A stretch of 64,000 bases of DNA from Triplophysa rosa (taxonomy: Eukaryota; Chordata; Actinopteri; Cypriniformes; Nemacheilidae): assembly GCF_024868665.1 (NCBI RefSeq), contig NC_079906.1:11046833-11110832 (forward strand). The letters run 5' to 3'. This document shows positions 24,101 to 34,000 of the stretch, one piece after another (position 1 is the stretch's first letter; every line of letters begins with the position of its first letter). A program made the translations under genes and the position numbers. The notes beneath the pieces were generated by a model. That model was not told the DNA's origin and did not search any database. It was given only the letters and a program-made list of their open reading frames with translations.

Positions 24101-26728
24101 TTTGGCTGGGAGAGGAGAGACAACGTCCCAGGCCAGAATGGCAGCCAAGGTCAATCCTCTTTAAACTAAAGGCTTTTCCAGCTGTGCCATGAACAAAAGA
24201 GCTATCTGAGAGCAGTGTGCAGGGAAATCCTGAGTTTGCCTTTCAGAAAAAAGTATAATTCTTTTTACATGTATGCATTTACCGGACACTTTTATCCAAA
24301 ATGACATACAGTGCATTCAATGTATACATTGTTTAAGCAGTACAGGCTTTGGCTGCCATTGAACCCATCACCTTGCCGTTGCAAGCAGCAGTCAATGAGA
24401 CATTGCTGCAGCTCTGCACCTGAATTTGCCTTCAAGCAAAACACTAACTGTATGTTTTGTCATGTTCCTGCTATAAGATTTCCTATAAAGGAACTGTATC
24501 AGAGAATGACAACGGAACAAGGAGGTTAAAATTAACGTGCAAATTGAATAGGGTAAATATGTTTTCGTGTTTTTTGTCTAAGGTCCATTCAAAGACTGTC
24601 TGCAGGCTCTGGAAGACGGCCACACTAACAGTGGCATGTATCTAGTGAAGCCGGAGAACACAAACAAACTGATGCAGGTGTGGTGTGATCAGAGACATGA
24701 CCCTGGTGGCTGGACAGTCATCCAGAGAAGAATGGATGGATCGGTCAACTTCTTCAGAAACTGGGAGACGTATAAGGTAATACAATATTATAGCTTTTAT
24801 ATACAGTAGAGTAGCCAAAAGTGATATCCAGGGGGCATATTTTTACAATATTTGGTTTTGGTTTTATTGACACTTCAGGTTGAATTAAACCATCAAAATA
24901 TGAGATGTATGGTACAAAATAGACAAAGCACAACATTTTGAGGAATGTATGATATTCAATTCAATTTCAATTAAATTTTATTTATATAGCGCTTTTCACA
25001 ATTTTCATTGATGCAAAGCAGCTTTACATACATCATAATAAAATATTTAATAAAAATAATACAAGGGAAAAAATTAAAGAGAATATTTGTTATTAAGATA
25101 TATGGTATTATTGCAAGTATTTCTCTATGTACACTGATGTTAGTGGATTGTCAGAAACTGTAAATTATTCAATCGAAGTATATTTAATTTAGGTATATTA
25201 TTATTTCAAATATTGTTATCAGGACTGGGAGCCTAAAATTACAATATACTACCAGAACAATTTGCAATGATACCAAAACGTGTGGAAAGAATATATTTGT
25301 TAAAATATGTTAACGTGCATGTGTGTTGTTGAACGCAAGTTGTTTATATTTATGGATTAAATTGGCAGTCTCCCAGTGAGTGATATATATATACAGTATA
25401 TAGTGATACATACAGTGGCAATAAATGACTGTCTGAACGTAATTGTAGTCAATTTACAAACAAATGCAATTTATGTTAAAATGTTACCAAGACAGCTTGT
25501 TTTTACTGTACATAAGTGAATCAGTTGTCACATGGTCTATAACTCTCGCCTGCTTCACATAAGCTAACTCGGAAGTCAGTCAATGCACAGATCTTAAAGA
25601 AGTTTAATGAGGAACATATGGCAAACAGAAACTACCACACGGCATTGACATGCCTCATTGCAAATGGGGAAACTCACTCAATTATTTTCTGAACATTCAT
25701 TTGATTTATATGTATGCGTAATATGCTGTAGAATACATAAACAGATAATGTTCTGTACTTATTAAGTATCAGGTTTTCAAAGCGGTAGCAATCCTCTACA
25801 GCTTTTTTGAATCGTCGCCAGGTTCAAAACAGGTTTTCAATGCCCTAGAAGTAGTATTAGCACACGGGTGGTTCAGGAATTACAAGTGTCCATGGGCTTA
25901 GAGAGCAGACTACTGATACAAAGTATGTGATGGCTAATACAGACCTACTAGTAAAACCAGAAACAACAAACAGAGAGAAAGGAAAACAGAGGGAGAGAGA
26001 TGTTAGAAAAGCGAACCAAAACTGTCAAAAGACATTTAAGAAATCCAACAGTAAATGGCAAATTGTCAGTCATAAAGACATGACAAAATATTATACAGTA
26101 AGTAATGTAGACTAAGAGAAATATTTGACTTGGTCCATCAAGTGCTCAATGGCAGTAACCTCCTCTGTTTTATTACAGCAAGGCTTTGGAAACATCGATG
26201 GAGAATACTGGTTGGGGCTGGAAAACATACATTGGTTAACCAACCAGGGGAACTACAAACTGCTGGTGACGTTGGAAGACTGGGCTGGACGCAAGACGTT
26301 CGCAGAGTACGCAAGTTTCCGTCTCGAGTCCGAGGCCGACTTCTACAAGCTCAGGGTGGGCCGTTACCACGGCAATGCCGGTGACTCCCTAACTTGGCAC
26401 AATGGGAAGCAGTTTACCACTCTGGACAGGGATCATGATGTGTACACAGGTACAAAATGGAGATATTTACAACTATAATACAGTGGTTCTAAACTGGTCT
26501 ATATACTTACATTTGGCTTTTTTCTCAGGCAACTGCGCTCACTACCAAAAGGGAGGCTGGTGGTACAATGCCTGTGCCCACTCAAATCTGAACGGCGTGT
26601 GGTACAGAGGAGGTCACTACCGCAGTCGCTATCAGGACGGGGTTTACTGGGCTGAATTCAGAGGAGGCTCTTATTCTCTCAAGAAGGTTGTCATGATGAT
26701 CCGACCCAACCCAAACACCTTCCACTGA
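14321..26728 (+). CDS. angptl2: Angiopoietin-like protein 2, complete coding sequence in four exons
   Basis: Exons are 14321-15176, 24583-24776, 26179-26449 and 26529-26728, 1521 nt in total for 506 residues; the human protein is 493. Every junction has GT-AG signals and keeps frame. The start ATG at 14321 has A at -3 and G at +4 and opens a signal peptide (about residues 1-20, [20 protein letters not shown]). Residues about 77-207 form a Leu-rich coiled coil with N-glycosylation sequons at N167 and N195. A Pro/Gln linker follows ([10 protein letters not shown] at 221-230), then a fibrinogen-like domain from about 287 to the end with the four expected cysteines in exons 2 and 4. ANGPTL2 is a secreted glycoprotein that oligomerises through the coiled coil and acts in angiogenesis and inflammation signalling (family knowledge). 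The gene is antisense to and inside a ralgps1 intron. Teleosts can have a and b copies; which one this is cannot be told here. Confidence 0.95.
16332..16568 (-). repeat. Rearranged (fold-back) 3' LTR
   Basis: Read on the minus strand, it starts like the 5' LTR for about 80 nt (16568 down to about 16486). It then switches to the reverse complement of the first ~150 nt of the LTR, ending in an inverted CGCTACA. The whole is a large imperfect palindrome of 237 bp, shorter than the 321 bp intact LTR. Confidence 0.75.
17127..17144 (-). other. tRNA-Phe primer-binding site
   Basis: The minus-strand 18-mer TGGTGCCGAAACCCGGGA is the exact complement of TCCCGGGTTTCGGCA plus CCA, the 3' end of eukaryotic tRNA-Phe. 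It is separated from the LTR by one base. Confidence 0.8.
17146..17466 (-). repeat. 5' LTR of the minus-strand retroelement
   Basis: It runs TG...CA over 321 bp and lies directly beside the tRNA-Phe primer site. It contains an ATTAAA (minus strand) near its 3' part, usable as a polyadenylation signal. Confidence 0.8.
17637..17900 (-). mobile_element. tRNA-derived SINE, minus strand
   Basis: Read on the minus strand it starts at the tRNA-like head with a box B (GGTTCGATTCC). It has the conserved central GAGCAAGGCACCTTACCCC segment and ends in a short (CACTT)n-like tail. This type is widespread in teleosts. The exact family is not asserted. Confidence 0.7.
17958..19084. other. angptl2 intron 1, nothing recognised
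   Basis: Non-coding DNA with a GA-rich stretch (about 18705-18735). No splice-bounded coding segment fits either gene. Confidence 0.5.
19085..20990. mobile_element. DNA element with GGCTCTAGA ends and a nested insertion
   Basis: The left end is CAGGGCTCTAGAAGCG and the right end GGTTAGTCTAGAGCC. Both flanks have GTGCGACC/GGTGCACC-type motifs (ACCGGTGCGACCAGCC at left, GGCGCACCAGTGCAACCAG at right). No perfect target duplication was seen. An inner hAT-like element lies at 19342-20468. Confidence 0.5.
19342..20468. mobile_element. hAT-like element, nested
   Basis: The ends are CAGAGGTTGCGTTAACC and, reverse-complemented from the right, CAGAGGCGCTAGGTTA. The flanks GTGTGTAC and GTGTGAAA share their first five bases, as expected for an eroded 8 bp duplication. 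It includes a (GTCC)n run near 19420. No transposase frame remains. Confidence 0.45.
20991..24582. other. Rest of angptl2 intron 1
   Basis: Non-coding apart from the MITE at 22442-22719. A SINE-tail fragment lies at about 24270-24310 (CATTTACCGGACACTTTTAT). A small palindrome around 21665-21715 pairs TTTGTTCAAATTAAAG with TTCTTTTGAACAAAG. Confidence 0.5.
22442..22719. mobile_element. MITE with TGTTCACACCAA ends
   Basis: GGCCTGTTCACACCAACAAT at the left and TTCTTGGTGTGAACAGTC at the right are inverted repeats enclosing AT-rich, non-coding DNA in angptl2 intron 1. Confidence 0.6.
24583..24776 (+). CDS. angptl2: angptl2 second coding exon: start of fibrinogen-like domain
   Basis: The acceptor AG is at 24581-24582 and the donor GTAATA starts at 24777. 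The 194 nt complete Gly286 and encode residues 287-350, opening with PFKDCLQAL and including [14 protein letters not shown] and [13 protein letters not shown], the hallmark start of a fibrinogen C-terminal domain. No long open frame marks this exon. It was recognised from the protein match and splice sites. Confidence 0.95.
24950..25070. repeat. Dispersed teleost repeat fragment
   Basis: It contains TTATTTATATAGCGCTTTTC followed by GCAAAGCAGCTTTACA, a combination seen repeatedly in fish genomes (general knowledge). The family is not named here. It sits in angptl2 intron 2. Confidence 0.45.
26179..26449 (+). CDS. angptl2: angptl2 third coding exon: core of fibrinogen-like domain
   Basis: The acceptor TTACAG ends at 26178 and the donor GTACAA starts at 26450. 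The 271 nt encode residues 351-440 plus one base. They include [30 protein letters not shown] and [10 protein letters not shown], the region that forms the Ca-binding loop in fibrinogen domains. The exon joins the previous one in phase 0. Confidence 0.95.
26529..26728 (+). CDS. angptl2: angptl2 last coding exon and stop
   Basis: The acceptor TTCTCAG ends at 26528 after an intron of only 79 nt. The exon completes Gly441 and runs [20 protein letters not shown], then the [13 protein letters not shown] ending that is typical of the family, with a TGA stop at 26726-26728. The last two domain cysteines are here. Confidence 0.95.
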
Positions 26729-27690
26729 GCAGCACAGAAACACAGGGCACAAACTCATGACTGCTTGCCCATGTTCCCCCTATACAGTGCAATTCACTTA
26801 GACTGTGTTTTTTTAATTATGCTTTTTAAGTAAATACAGTAGCTAGATATAACATGTGCCTAAAAACATGGGGAAGTAGCAGAATTGTGAGCGACTACAA
26901 AGTCAGAAAATAAAATGTCTGATTGTTTGACCTATTTTCCTTAAAACCTAAAATGGTACAATGAACATCACAAATTTTTTTAACCAAATATTCCATCCTG
27001 ATCTCACAAGAATTCGTAGCTATTTTACGAGGCGGCTAATTCGTATAATTTCGTATGTGGTGAATCTTACAAAAACAATGATAATTAGAAAAAAGCCATA
27101 CTGAATCCCTAAACCTAACGTCACTGGTGCGAAAGCAAATCGTACTAAAATGTACGAATTAGATCGCACGAATTCATACGAATTAGCCAAAATTTACCAC
27201 CTCGTAAAATAGGTACGTTTTTGCTGTGAGATTGTGTTGAATATTCAGTGCAATTGCGACTGTGTTGTCTTGATTTATTTCGTTAAAAATGCCACAGATA
27301 AACGAACAGTACTCATTAATTGTTACGAATAAGACACAGGACGTCCGATCCGGTGATAGTTGGATACTGTAGTTTACGCTTTCCTAGTTTATTCGAAGCT
27401 CAGAGAATATATATTTCCTGATGAGATGAATGACTCATATTTATTTCAGGGATGTCATTTTTGAAATTCATATAAATGCTACAGTTAAAAAAATGCCACA
27501 TCTTAAAACAGTCATTGGTTTGGTTCACTTAAAAACTGTATTTACTGTGTAAATTAGCTGTTGGTATCAAATGAAGACCCAGCACATGTTTATACATATA
27601 AACATAATATTGTTGAAAATAATGTGTAATTTGTAATATACTGTAAGTGTAACAGATTTCCCCATGTACTGTCCAATTGTTGCAATAAAA
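26729..27690 (+). other. angptl2: angptl2 3'UTR, extent uncertain
   Basis: Non-coding sequence follows the stop. The first AATAAA is at 26909-26914 and gives a short UTR of about 200 nt. A second AATAAA lies at 27684-27689. A palindromic MITE (about 26996-27240) sits between them, so the long form would carry a transposon in its UTR. Which signal is used cannot be told from sequence. Confidence 0.5.
26996..27240. mobile_element. Palindromic MITE type A, intact copy
   Basis: Imperfect inverted ends are built from ATCTCACA and TATTTTACGAGG/GGCTAATTCG. The inner part has GCGAAAGCAAATCGTACT. It sits between the two candidate polyadenylation signals of angptl2. Confidence 0.7.
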
Positions 27691-29961
27691 GATGCACTGT
27701 ACAGCTACACGTCTGTTGCTTAGAACATCTGCGCTGATTTTGGTATAAGCTGTCATAAAAATGTGTATTCAAGTAAAAAGAAGAAAAAATAAAGAGACCA
27801 TTTCAAATTTTCATTTAATCATCATTTCTAGATGTATTGTGGCCATTCCCGTCCAGTGTCTGTTGAATTTCAACAAAATCAAACCTCAGGAGTCATGCAA
27901 CAGCAATGTGAAAGACTGACAGCATGACAAGACTTTGCACTTTTCCTAAATACATATATTACTGTTAAAAAGTGAATATGAACTTGTTTTCTTTGCAGTA
28001 TTTGAGGTCTGAAAAAATACAGAGCATCTCCTGTATCTCCAGTTTTCATTTTCTGCAAGTAGAAACAATATTCACAGAATGAAATACAAAAATGATCATT
28101 TTACCTAAACACATACCTATAAATAGTATATTTAAAAATCAGAAAAACTGATTTCGAAATGGTCTCTTCATTTTTTTCACAGCTGTAAGTTCTTTGACAA
28201 TTCAAAAAAACTAAAATAGGATAAAAAGGTCCATCAACAATAGTTGTAACATTCCAAAATAAGTTAAGTTCTCAGTCATCAAAAACAAACAAAAAGCATA
28301 TTTACAATGGAAATCAAGGGGAACGGTGTATATAAAGATTGAAAAAATGCATTCCTTGTGTTTTGTTTAATGGCTTGGGAGTCAACATTTATTTCTGTAC
28401 ATAACTTGCACCTCTCTCCATCCTTAAACCATGCAAAGCGACAAAAAATCTTTCCAATAATGGAACAGGCCACTGGAAAAGCCGAGTGGAAAAACAGATA
28501 AGAAGTGACAGGCTGCTAAATCTCAGTCACAGTCTTTCCGTACCCGCTCTCCACTCCACGTTCAACTGACTGCTGTTGAGAGACATTCCTTTGCTTAAAA
28601 ACAGAAGCATATTTCTGGAGTTCCCTGCGACTAGACCGCAAGTTACAGGCGGCAGGTACGGCAGTCTGCGTGGCGTTGTGTTTGAGAGAGCTCTCTGTTT
28701 CTGCAGGAGACACAGTGTTTACTGACGCCGCCCAAGTGGAAGCAGACGTTCAATGTGAATTATGTAAAGGAAATTCGGTTAATGAAAAAGACGTATGTGG
28801 TGGAGCGCAGACAGCGTGCGTCAGCCCTATCCCCGTATTTACCTTATTAAAAAAATGACTGTGCCTCTTTCTGCATTTCAGTTCCGATTAGTTTCAGATT
28901 TTGACGTTCTTTGTCGTTCTCTGTCTGTACCAGAGTTTCTAGACAATGTGAGTTACAACCTTCTCATGTTATTTCTGCCTGGCCTGTCATTTATTCGCAT
29001 TCCACAATGGCACAGAAGCACCTGGAAAACTCCAGTTCAGACCGTGTGCCTGGACATCCAGCATGTGGCAATGACATACTGAACGGTCTGCTTCATGTCT
29101 ACACAGAATCAAACACCCATGTCTAAAAAAACACAAACATGGCCTCTCGTAAAAACAAGACAGCAGTTGGAAACAGATCCAAACAATCTCCTCGGCACAA
29201 AGCCTCAGATCTCTTTCATGATTGAGTCGCATTAAGCAAACAGATCGTACTGTTGTATAGTAAGAGGATTATAATCGAGTTGGGATCTGGGCCCTGTTCC
29301 CCAGGAGAGTGTTGGTTTTTGGGTATTCCTGAAGGAAGCATCTATTTCCAAATGCTGTCACAACTGTCTGCAGGATTGCTAGAAGAGACTAATGCATCTG
29401 TAAATCACATCCCTCTGAGCTTCTGCAACTAAAAAGTCTTTACGTAAAAGAGAAATAGCAGCTATTAGGAGCAGTTAGTCTGGGCAGGTGCGTAACTAGT
29501 GTTGGAATTAGAGAGAAGGCAAAACACGCTTTGTCACTGTTTTGAATTCCAGAAAGCAGGAAAAAGATATAAGAAGTATATAAACAATATGACAAAAACT
29601 ATGTCAAGACCAACACAACAATTTTCAAAACAATAAGGGAAAAACCATACGATTCCATTCAAGGATTTGATTCTTGGGTTGAGGTACTTCCTCCACAGAA
29701 AGTTATTTTGTTAATCAGCCAACAACATTTTTTTAAAACAAACATGGACCAAAGAATGCAAAACATTGGGTTTTTAGACAATTAATTTGCAATGTGCATT
29801 AAAAACATCTTAAAGGTTTATATTATGTGAAACACAACGCTATGCCATTAAAAATAATTTTGAGAGGAAAAGCAACAAAGGCAAATGGATCATTACTGTA
29901 CTAGGTTTATTAAAACGCCCCCTGCTGGTCACAAAGTATTTGGTTAGAAAAGCAATTTTAA
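27691..29961. other. ralgps1 intron, nothing recognised
   Basis: Non-coding DNA downstream of angptl2. Several short frames on both strands have no recognisable domain. The 28516-28713 minus-strand frame was checked against RasGEF and PH domain sequence and does not match. Confidence 0.5.
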
Positions 29962-30266
29962 GGAGTAGTTCACCTTCAAAATGAAAATTCTGTCATCATT
30001 TACTCACCCTCTTGTCATTTCAAATCTGTATGACATTCTTTCTTCTGCAGAACACAAAAGAAGATATTTTGAAGAATGTTGTTAACAGCCCCCATTCACA
30101 TGCATTGGTTACAATAGAAGTGAATGGGGGGCTGTGCTTTTCTGTTACCAACATTTTTCAAAATATCTTCTTTTGTGTCCATCAGAAGAAAGTCATAAAA
30201 GGTTTGAAATGACAAGAGGGAGAGTAAATGATGACAGAATTTTCATTTTGAAGTTGAACAACTCCT
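29962..30266. mobile_element. Type B TTAA MITE copy
   Basis: It is TTAA-flanked at the left (29958-29961) and starts GGAGTAGTTCACC. It has the palindromic AACACAAAAGAAGATATTTT and its inverse. The right end is eroded (GAACAACTCCTTCAA). It lies about 670 bp below the last ralgps1 exon in the window. Confidence 0.75.
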
Positions 30267-30931
30267 TCAACAGCATATCCAGTCTGCCTGAAATGAAATG
30301 AAATGACATGAAATCTTCCAAATATATGAGATAGAGAGTTGCGACAACAGAAGTTTACATTTTAAGAGCATCACGTGATTCATAGAGCCTTCAGATAGTT
30401 TCAGGAAGTTATGTTTTTTCTTTTCATTCTTTATTTCTTTAATTGTTTTATTCATTAAACGACTTGCATCTTAAAATGTGTTAAAAGTTTACCTCAGTTG
30501 GTCTGTTTAGCCGCAGCGCCATGCATTACTAGTAACTTCCGGGAACTAAGACTCCATGAACCTCCATTGTTGTGAAAAAACTGTTCCGGAGTCAACAGAG
30601 TTGACACGACTCTTTCTCTCGACGGTTCTGGTTAGTCGGGTCGTGTGCTATATTTTTATATCATTCTCCTGCCCTTATTATGAAAAAGTGCAAATTATTC
30701 AATTAACAAGCATTAGGGGGCAAGACTGTATATAAATTAAAGCACCAATGTACTGCCAGCTGAACAGAATGTAGTCTCTATGGACGAGGTGTTATGGGTA
30801 GAGTCAATGAAGAATACAGTTACCAACCGTACACATAAAAAGAAAAAACATATCATACCTCATTTGACAGATTTCTCTGTGTTTAACCTTAAATTAATGG
30901 ACAGTGCATCTACATTTCATCTCCCACTTAC

Positions 30932-31058
30932 CCAGGTAAGGGATGCAGGGGGTCATTTTGAGGGATCTGATGTACTCTCTCATGCGGTTGTAATTCTCCT
31001 CCTTTGACGTAAGGAAGTCCAGCTTCTCAAAGGTGGCCTTGTCCTTTCGACTGATCAA
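30932..31058 (-). CDS. ralgps1: ralgps1 coding exon, residues 161-202, last one in the window
   Basis: 127 nt encode [16 protein letters not shown], then [18 protein letters not shown] and PCIPYLG, ending in phase 1 before GTAAGT at 30931. The acceptor is CGGAACAG ending at 31059, with a weak polypyrimidine tract. The expected next exon (family sequence around the IDSAYP motif) was not found between here and position 1, so the following intron exceeds 30.9 kb and contains all of angptl2. Confidence 0.95.
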
Positions 31059-34000
31059 CTGTTCCGAACGCAGATAAACAAACAGGAAACAAACAGTTCA
31101 GTTATTCAGCAGATTATCTGATTTGTGGACAAAAGAGAAAGTAAATAAAGCGTTTTTTGCCATATGTTGAATATTAAAATGCAACAGATAATATTGTGAG
31201 ACTGATGAGTTCCCAGAACTACAAAATTACACTCCAGACATTCAAACATATGCTGTCGGCACAGGATATATTTTTCATTTATGGGAAGAACACAGTCACA
31301 TGAAACAGATTCAGTATTTGGGCGGATTTATGAGTGCCATAAATGAAAACACTTCCATACAACAGCACATGTGCCTTTGAATACAATCATTTCACACAAC
31401 GTGTGCATAATAGCCGTTAGGATTACACAACGCCTCATTAACCTAAGAATTCAACATTATCAAATGTTGCGTGCCATTTCTACACAGAAATTAAACATGC
31501 TGAATGGTTCACTTTCTAAAAGAAAATGTTAGCAAAAGTGTTTTTAGAGAACATTATTACCTCGACACTTGCAATCCTAACAATATAAGCAGCATGTTGC
31601 TGAGACAACAATGTGAACTGCTGTGTGTCCAGAAGTGATATTACAGTGTCTCTCCAGAGTACTGTTACTCTATGTGCTCAATAATGATGTGTTAACTCAG
31701 CATGTGCAGTGCCTCCTCTTCACACAATCTTCTTGTCTCGTGTGTCTCTGTGAGTTGCTTCAATTTCTGACCTGTGCTATTGGTTGTGATTTGCCAGTTT
31801 GACCATTATTCCTGAATTTGTTATTGTTAATTTGTTTTACAATTGGTTGACTACCATTTTGCAAGACATAAGTTACTCTGGTCCAGAAGCACTTCCTGTT
31901 TCAGTTTTTAACACTACTCAAGTGTTAGAACAAAAAACAAATAACAAAACATTTACAACTGAATCAAAATGTTAAATGAAAATCTTTAGGAATTAACAAA
32001 TGTAAAATAAAAAAAAGAAAATAGGAAGTGCTTCTGGACCATGTGGGCGGTTGACAAATATACTGTTCAGTATATGTGTCCTATGGTGTGACATAACAAA
32101 AGTTTAGAAAACAAAAGGTAAATAATATATTATTTTATATAATTAATATTTATATTTCTAATATAAAAAGCGGTTTAAATTTATTGTTAAGTTTTTTCCT
32201 TAAAATGTTGCCCTAAAGTTATTTGTTAACTACCCATGTCTTGCCAAATTATCTATATTTAATAGGATAGTTAACACAAAAATAAAAATCCTGTCATCAT
32301 TTACTCACTCTCACATGGTTCAAAACCTGTATATGACTCTTGGAAAGCAAAATAATATATTAAAGAAAAATGTCTCAGTAGTTTTATGTTCATACAACAG
32401 AAGTCAATGGGGGACTATGTTGTTTGGTTACCAAAGAAAGACATACAGTACAGGTTGGGAATAACGTGAAGGTGAATAAATGATGGAATTTCCATTTTTG
32501 TGTGAACTATCCCTTTAACATATTGTATTTCTCTAAAATGTCCTTTTTAATTAAAAATCTTCCGCATTTTTTTTTTATCCTGACATTGTTATTAGTGCTA
32601 ATAAACAAAATATCTTATACGGCCTCTCTAATTTTTTTTAAAGTGTACATTTTCTGCTTCCCCAAGACATTGACTGTAATAATAATAATAATAATACATA
32701 TTAGTGATATAAAAGCTTTTCTCAACATGACTTTCAAAAACATTCATTTTGCAACAGCTCGTTTTTGTCGGTTTCATACTTAAGCAATGCCGTAAGAAAG
32801 TGATAAGATTAAGTGACAGTTAACTGTCTCTCTGTGTCGTGTTTATTAATTTTTGGGCCAAAAATGTACCAGAAGAATTTAATAAGCCTCAACATGGACG
32901 CTTCTCCATCAGACTGGTAAACGCAAAGCCCGCACAGAGAAAGATGTATTTTTCAAACACATTCTAATTTATATCTCCAAGCAAGTGGTCGAGATTTTAG
33001 TTTATTTTAAAAAGCGCAGAGAAAATCAATGACAGGAGAGTTAGATAGCAACTTGGTGTGGAAATGAAAATATTATGACAAAGATTTGACAGACTACTGG
33101 GAGCTAAGGGAGTCTGCTTAATACTTAAAAGCAAAAACAAATTACAAAGCTACTGTAAATGATGAACAGGGTAAACTATAACAGCAGTGGTGTGTTTCAG
33201 TCAATGTGACTTCCATCTGTGTGTGTGTGTGTGTGTACAAACTTATTATTCATATTATTTATATACAAAGATGTTCCACTGACCTTTATCAATCAAAACC
33301 TCAAAACTCATTCCCATAGACACACATGCAGTGTTCTCACAGTGAGGGAGTCCCTTCAAACGCTTATGTCTTTATTTTATTGTACAGTAACGCACGATTG
33401 GCTTTGATTATAAAACGGAGCTCATGGAGTCCAGAAGTGACTGCCAGATCGCAGTTAAACCTTCCATACATCAGCAGCCGTAAATACAGCACGGCACTGA
33501 GCTCAGGGCCGCATTAGGAACAAGTTTCCACTTAGCTTGCGCATCGTCTAGGACGAGACTTTCAGCAGAAGAGAGCAATCCTTAGGCCTGTTATTGCCAA
33601 TAGGTCCATTTGTCGTTCTTGTTTAAGTTAGAAAAGAAACGAGAGGAGAAATAGGGATTATTAGTGGTAAACAGAAGTAGGAAGAACAATGCGAGTAAAA
33701 GAAAATGAAAAGCGGGCTGCTGAGGAGATGGAAAATGTTGTATAGTGCAAAACGTGTAACACTGAGGGAATGTTGGGATACATACAAGAATCAATTGGCT
33801 CTTTGTCTTCTTGTCAGCAGAGCCTGTTTTCTCCTCTCATCTCTTTTCAACAGGCCTACAAACTCTTTTATTGCTTCTTCTTTCTTTTCTCACAACTTTT
33901 CTTCCATAAACGTTCCTTGTATATGTATTTGCAGTGGTCCCAAAATGGGTCTGGGTGCTTAAAGGAACAGTTCATCCGCTAACTATGAACATGGTCCTAT

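Noticed and set aside
28516..28713. Possible further ralgps1 exon on the minus strand
   Set aside because: The translation does not resemble the RasGEF remainder, proline-rich or PH parts, and the frame would not join the phase 1 donor at 30931 in a recognisable way.
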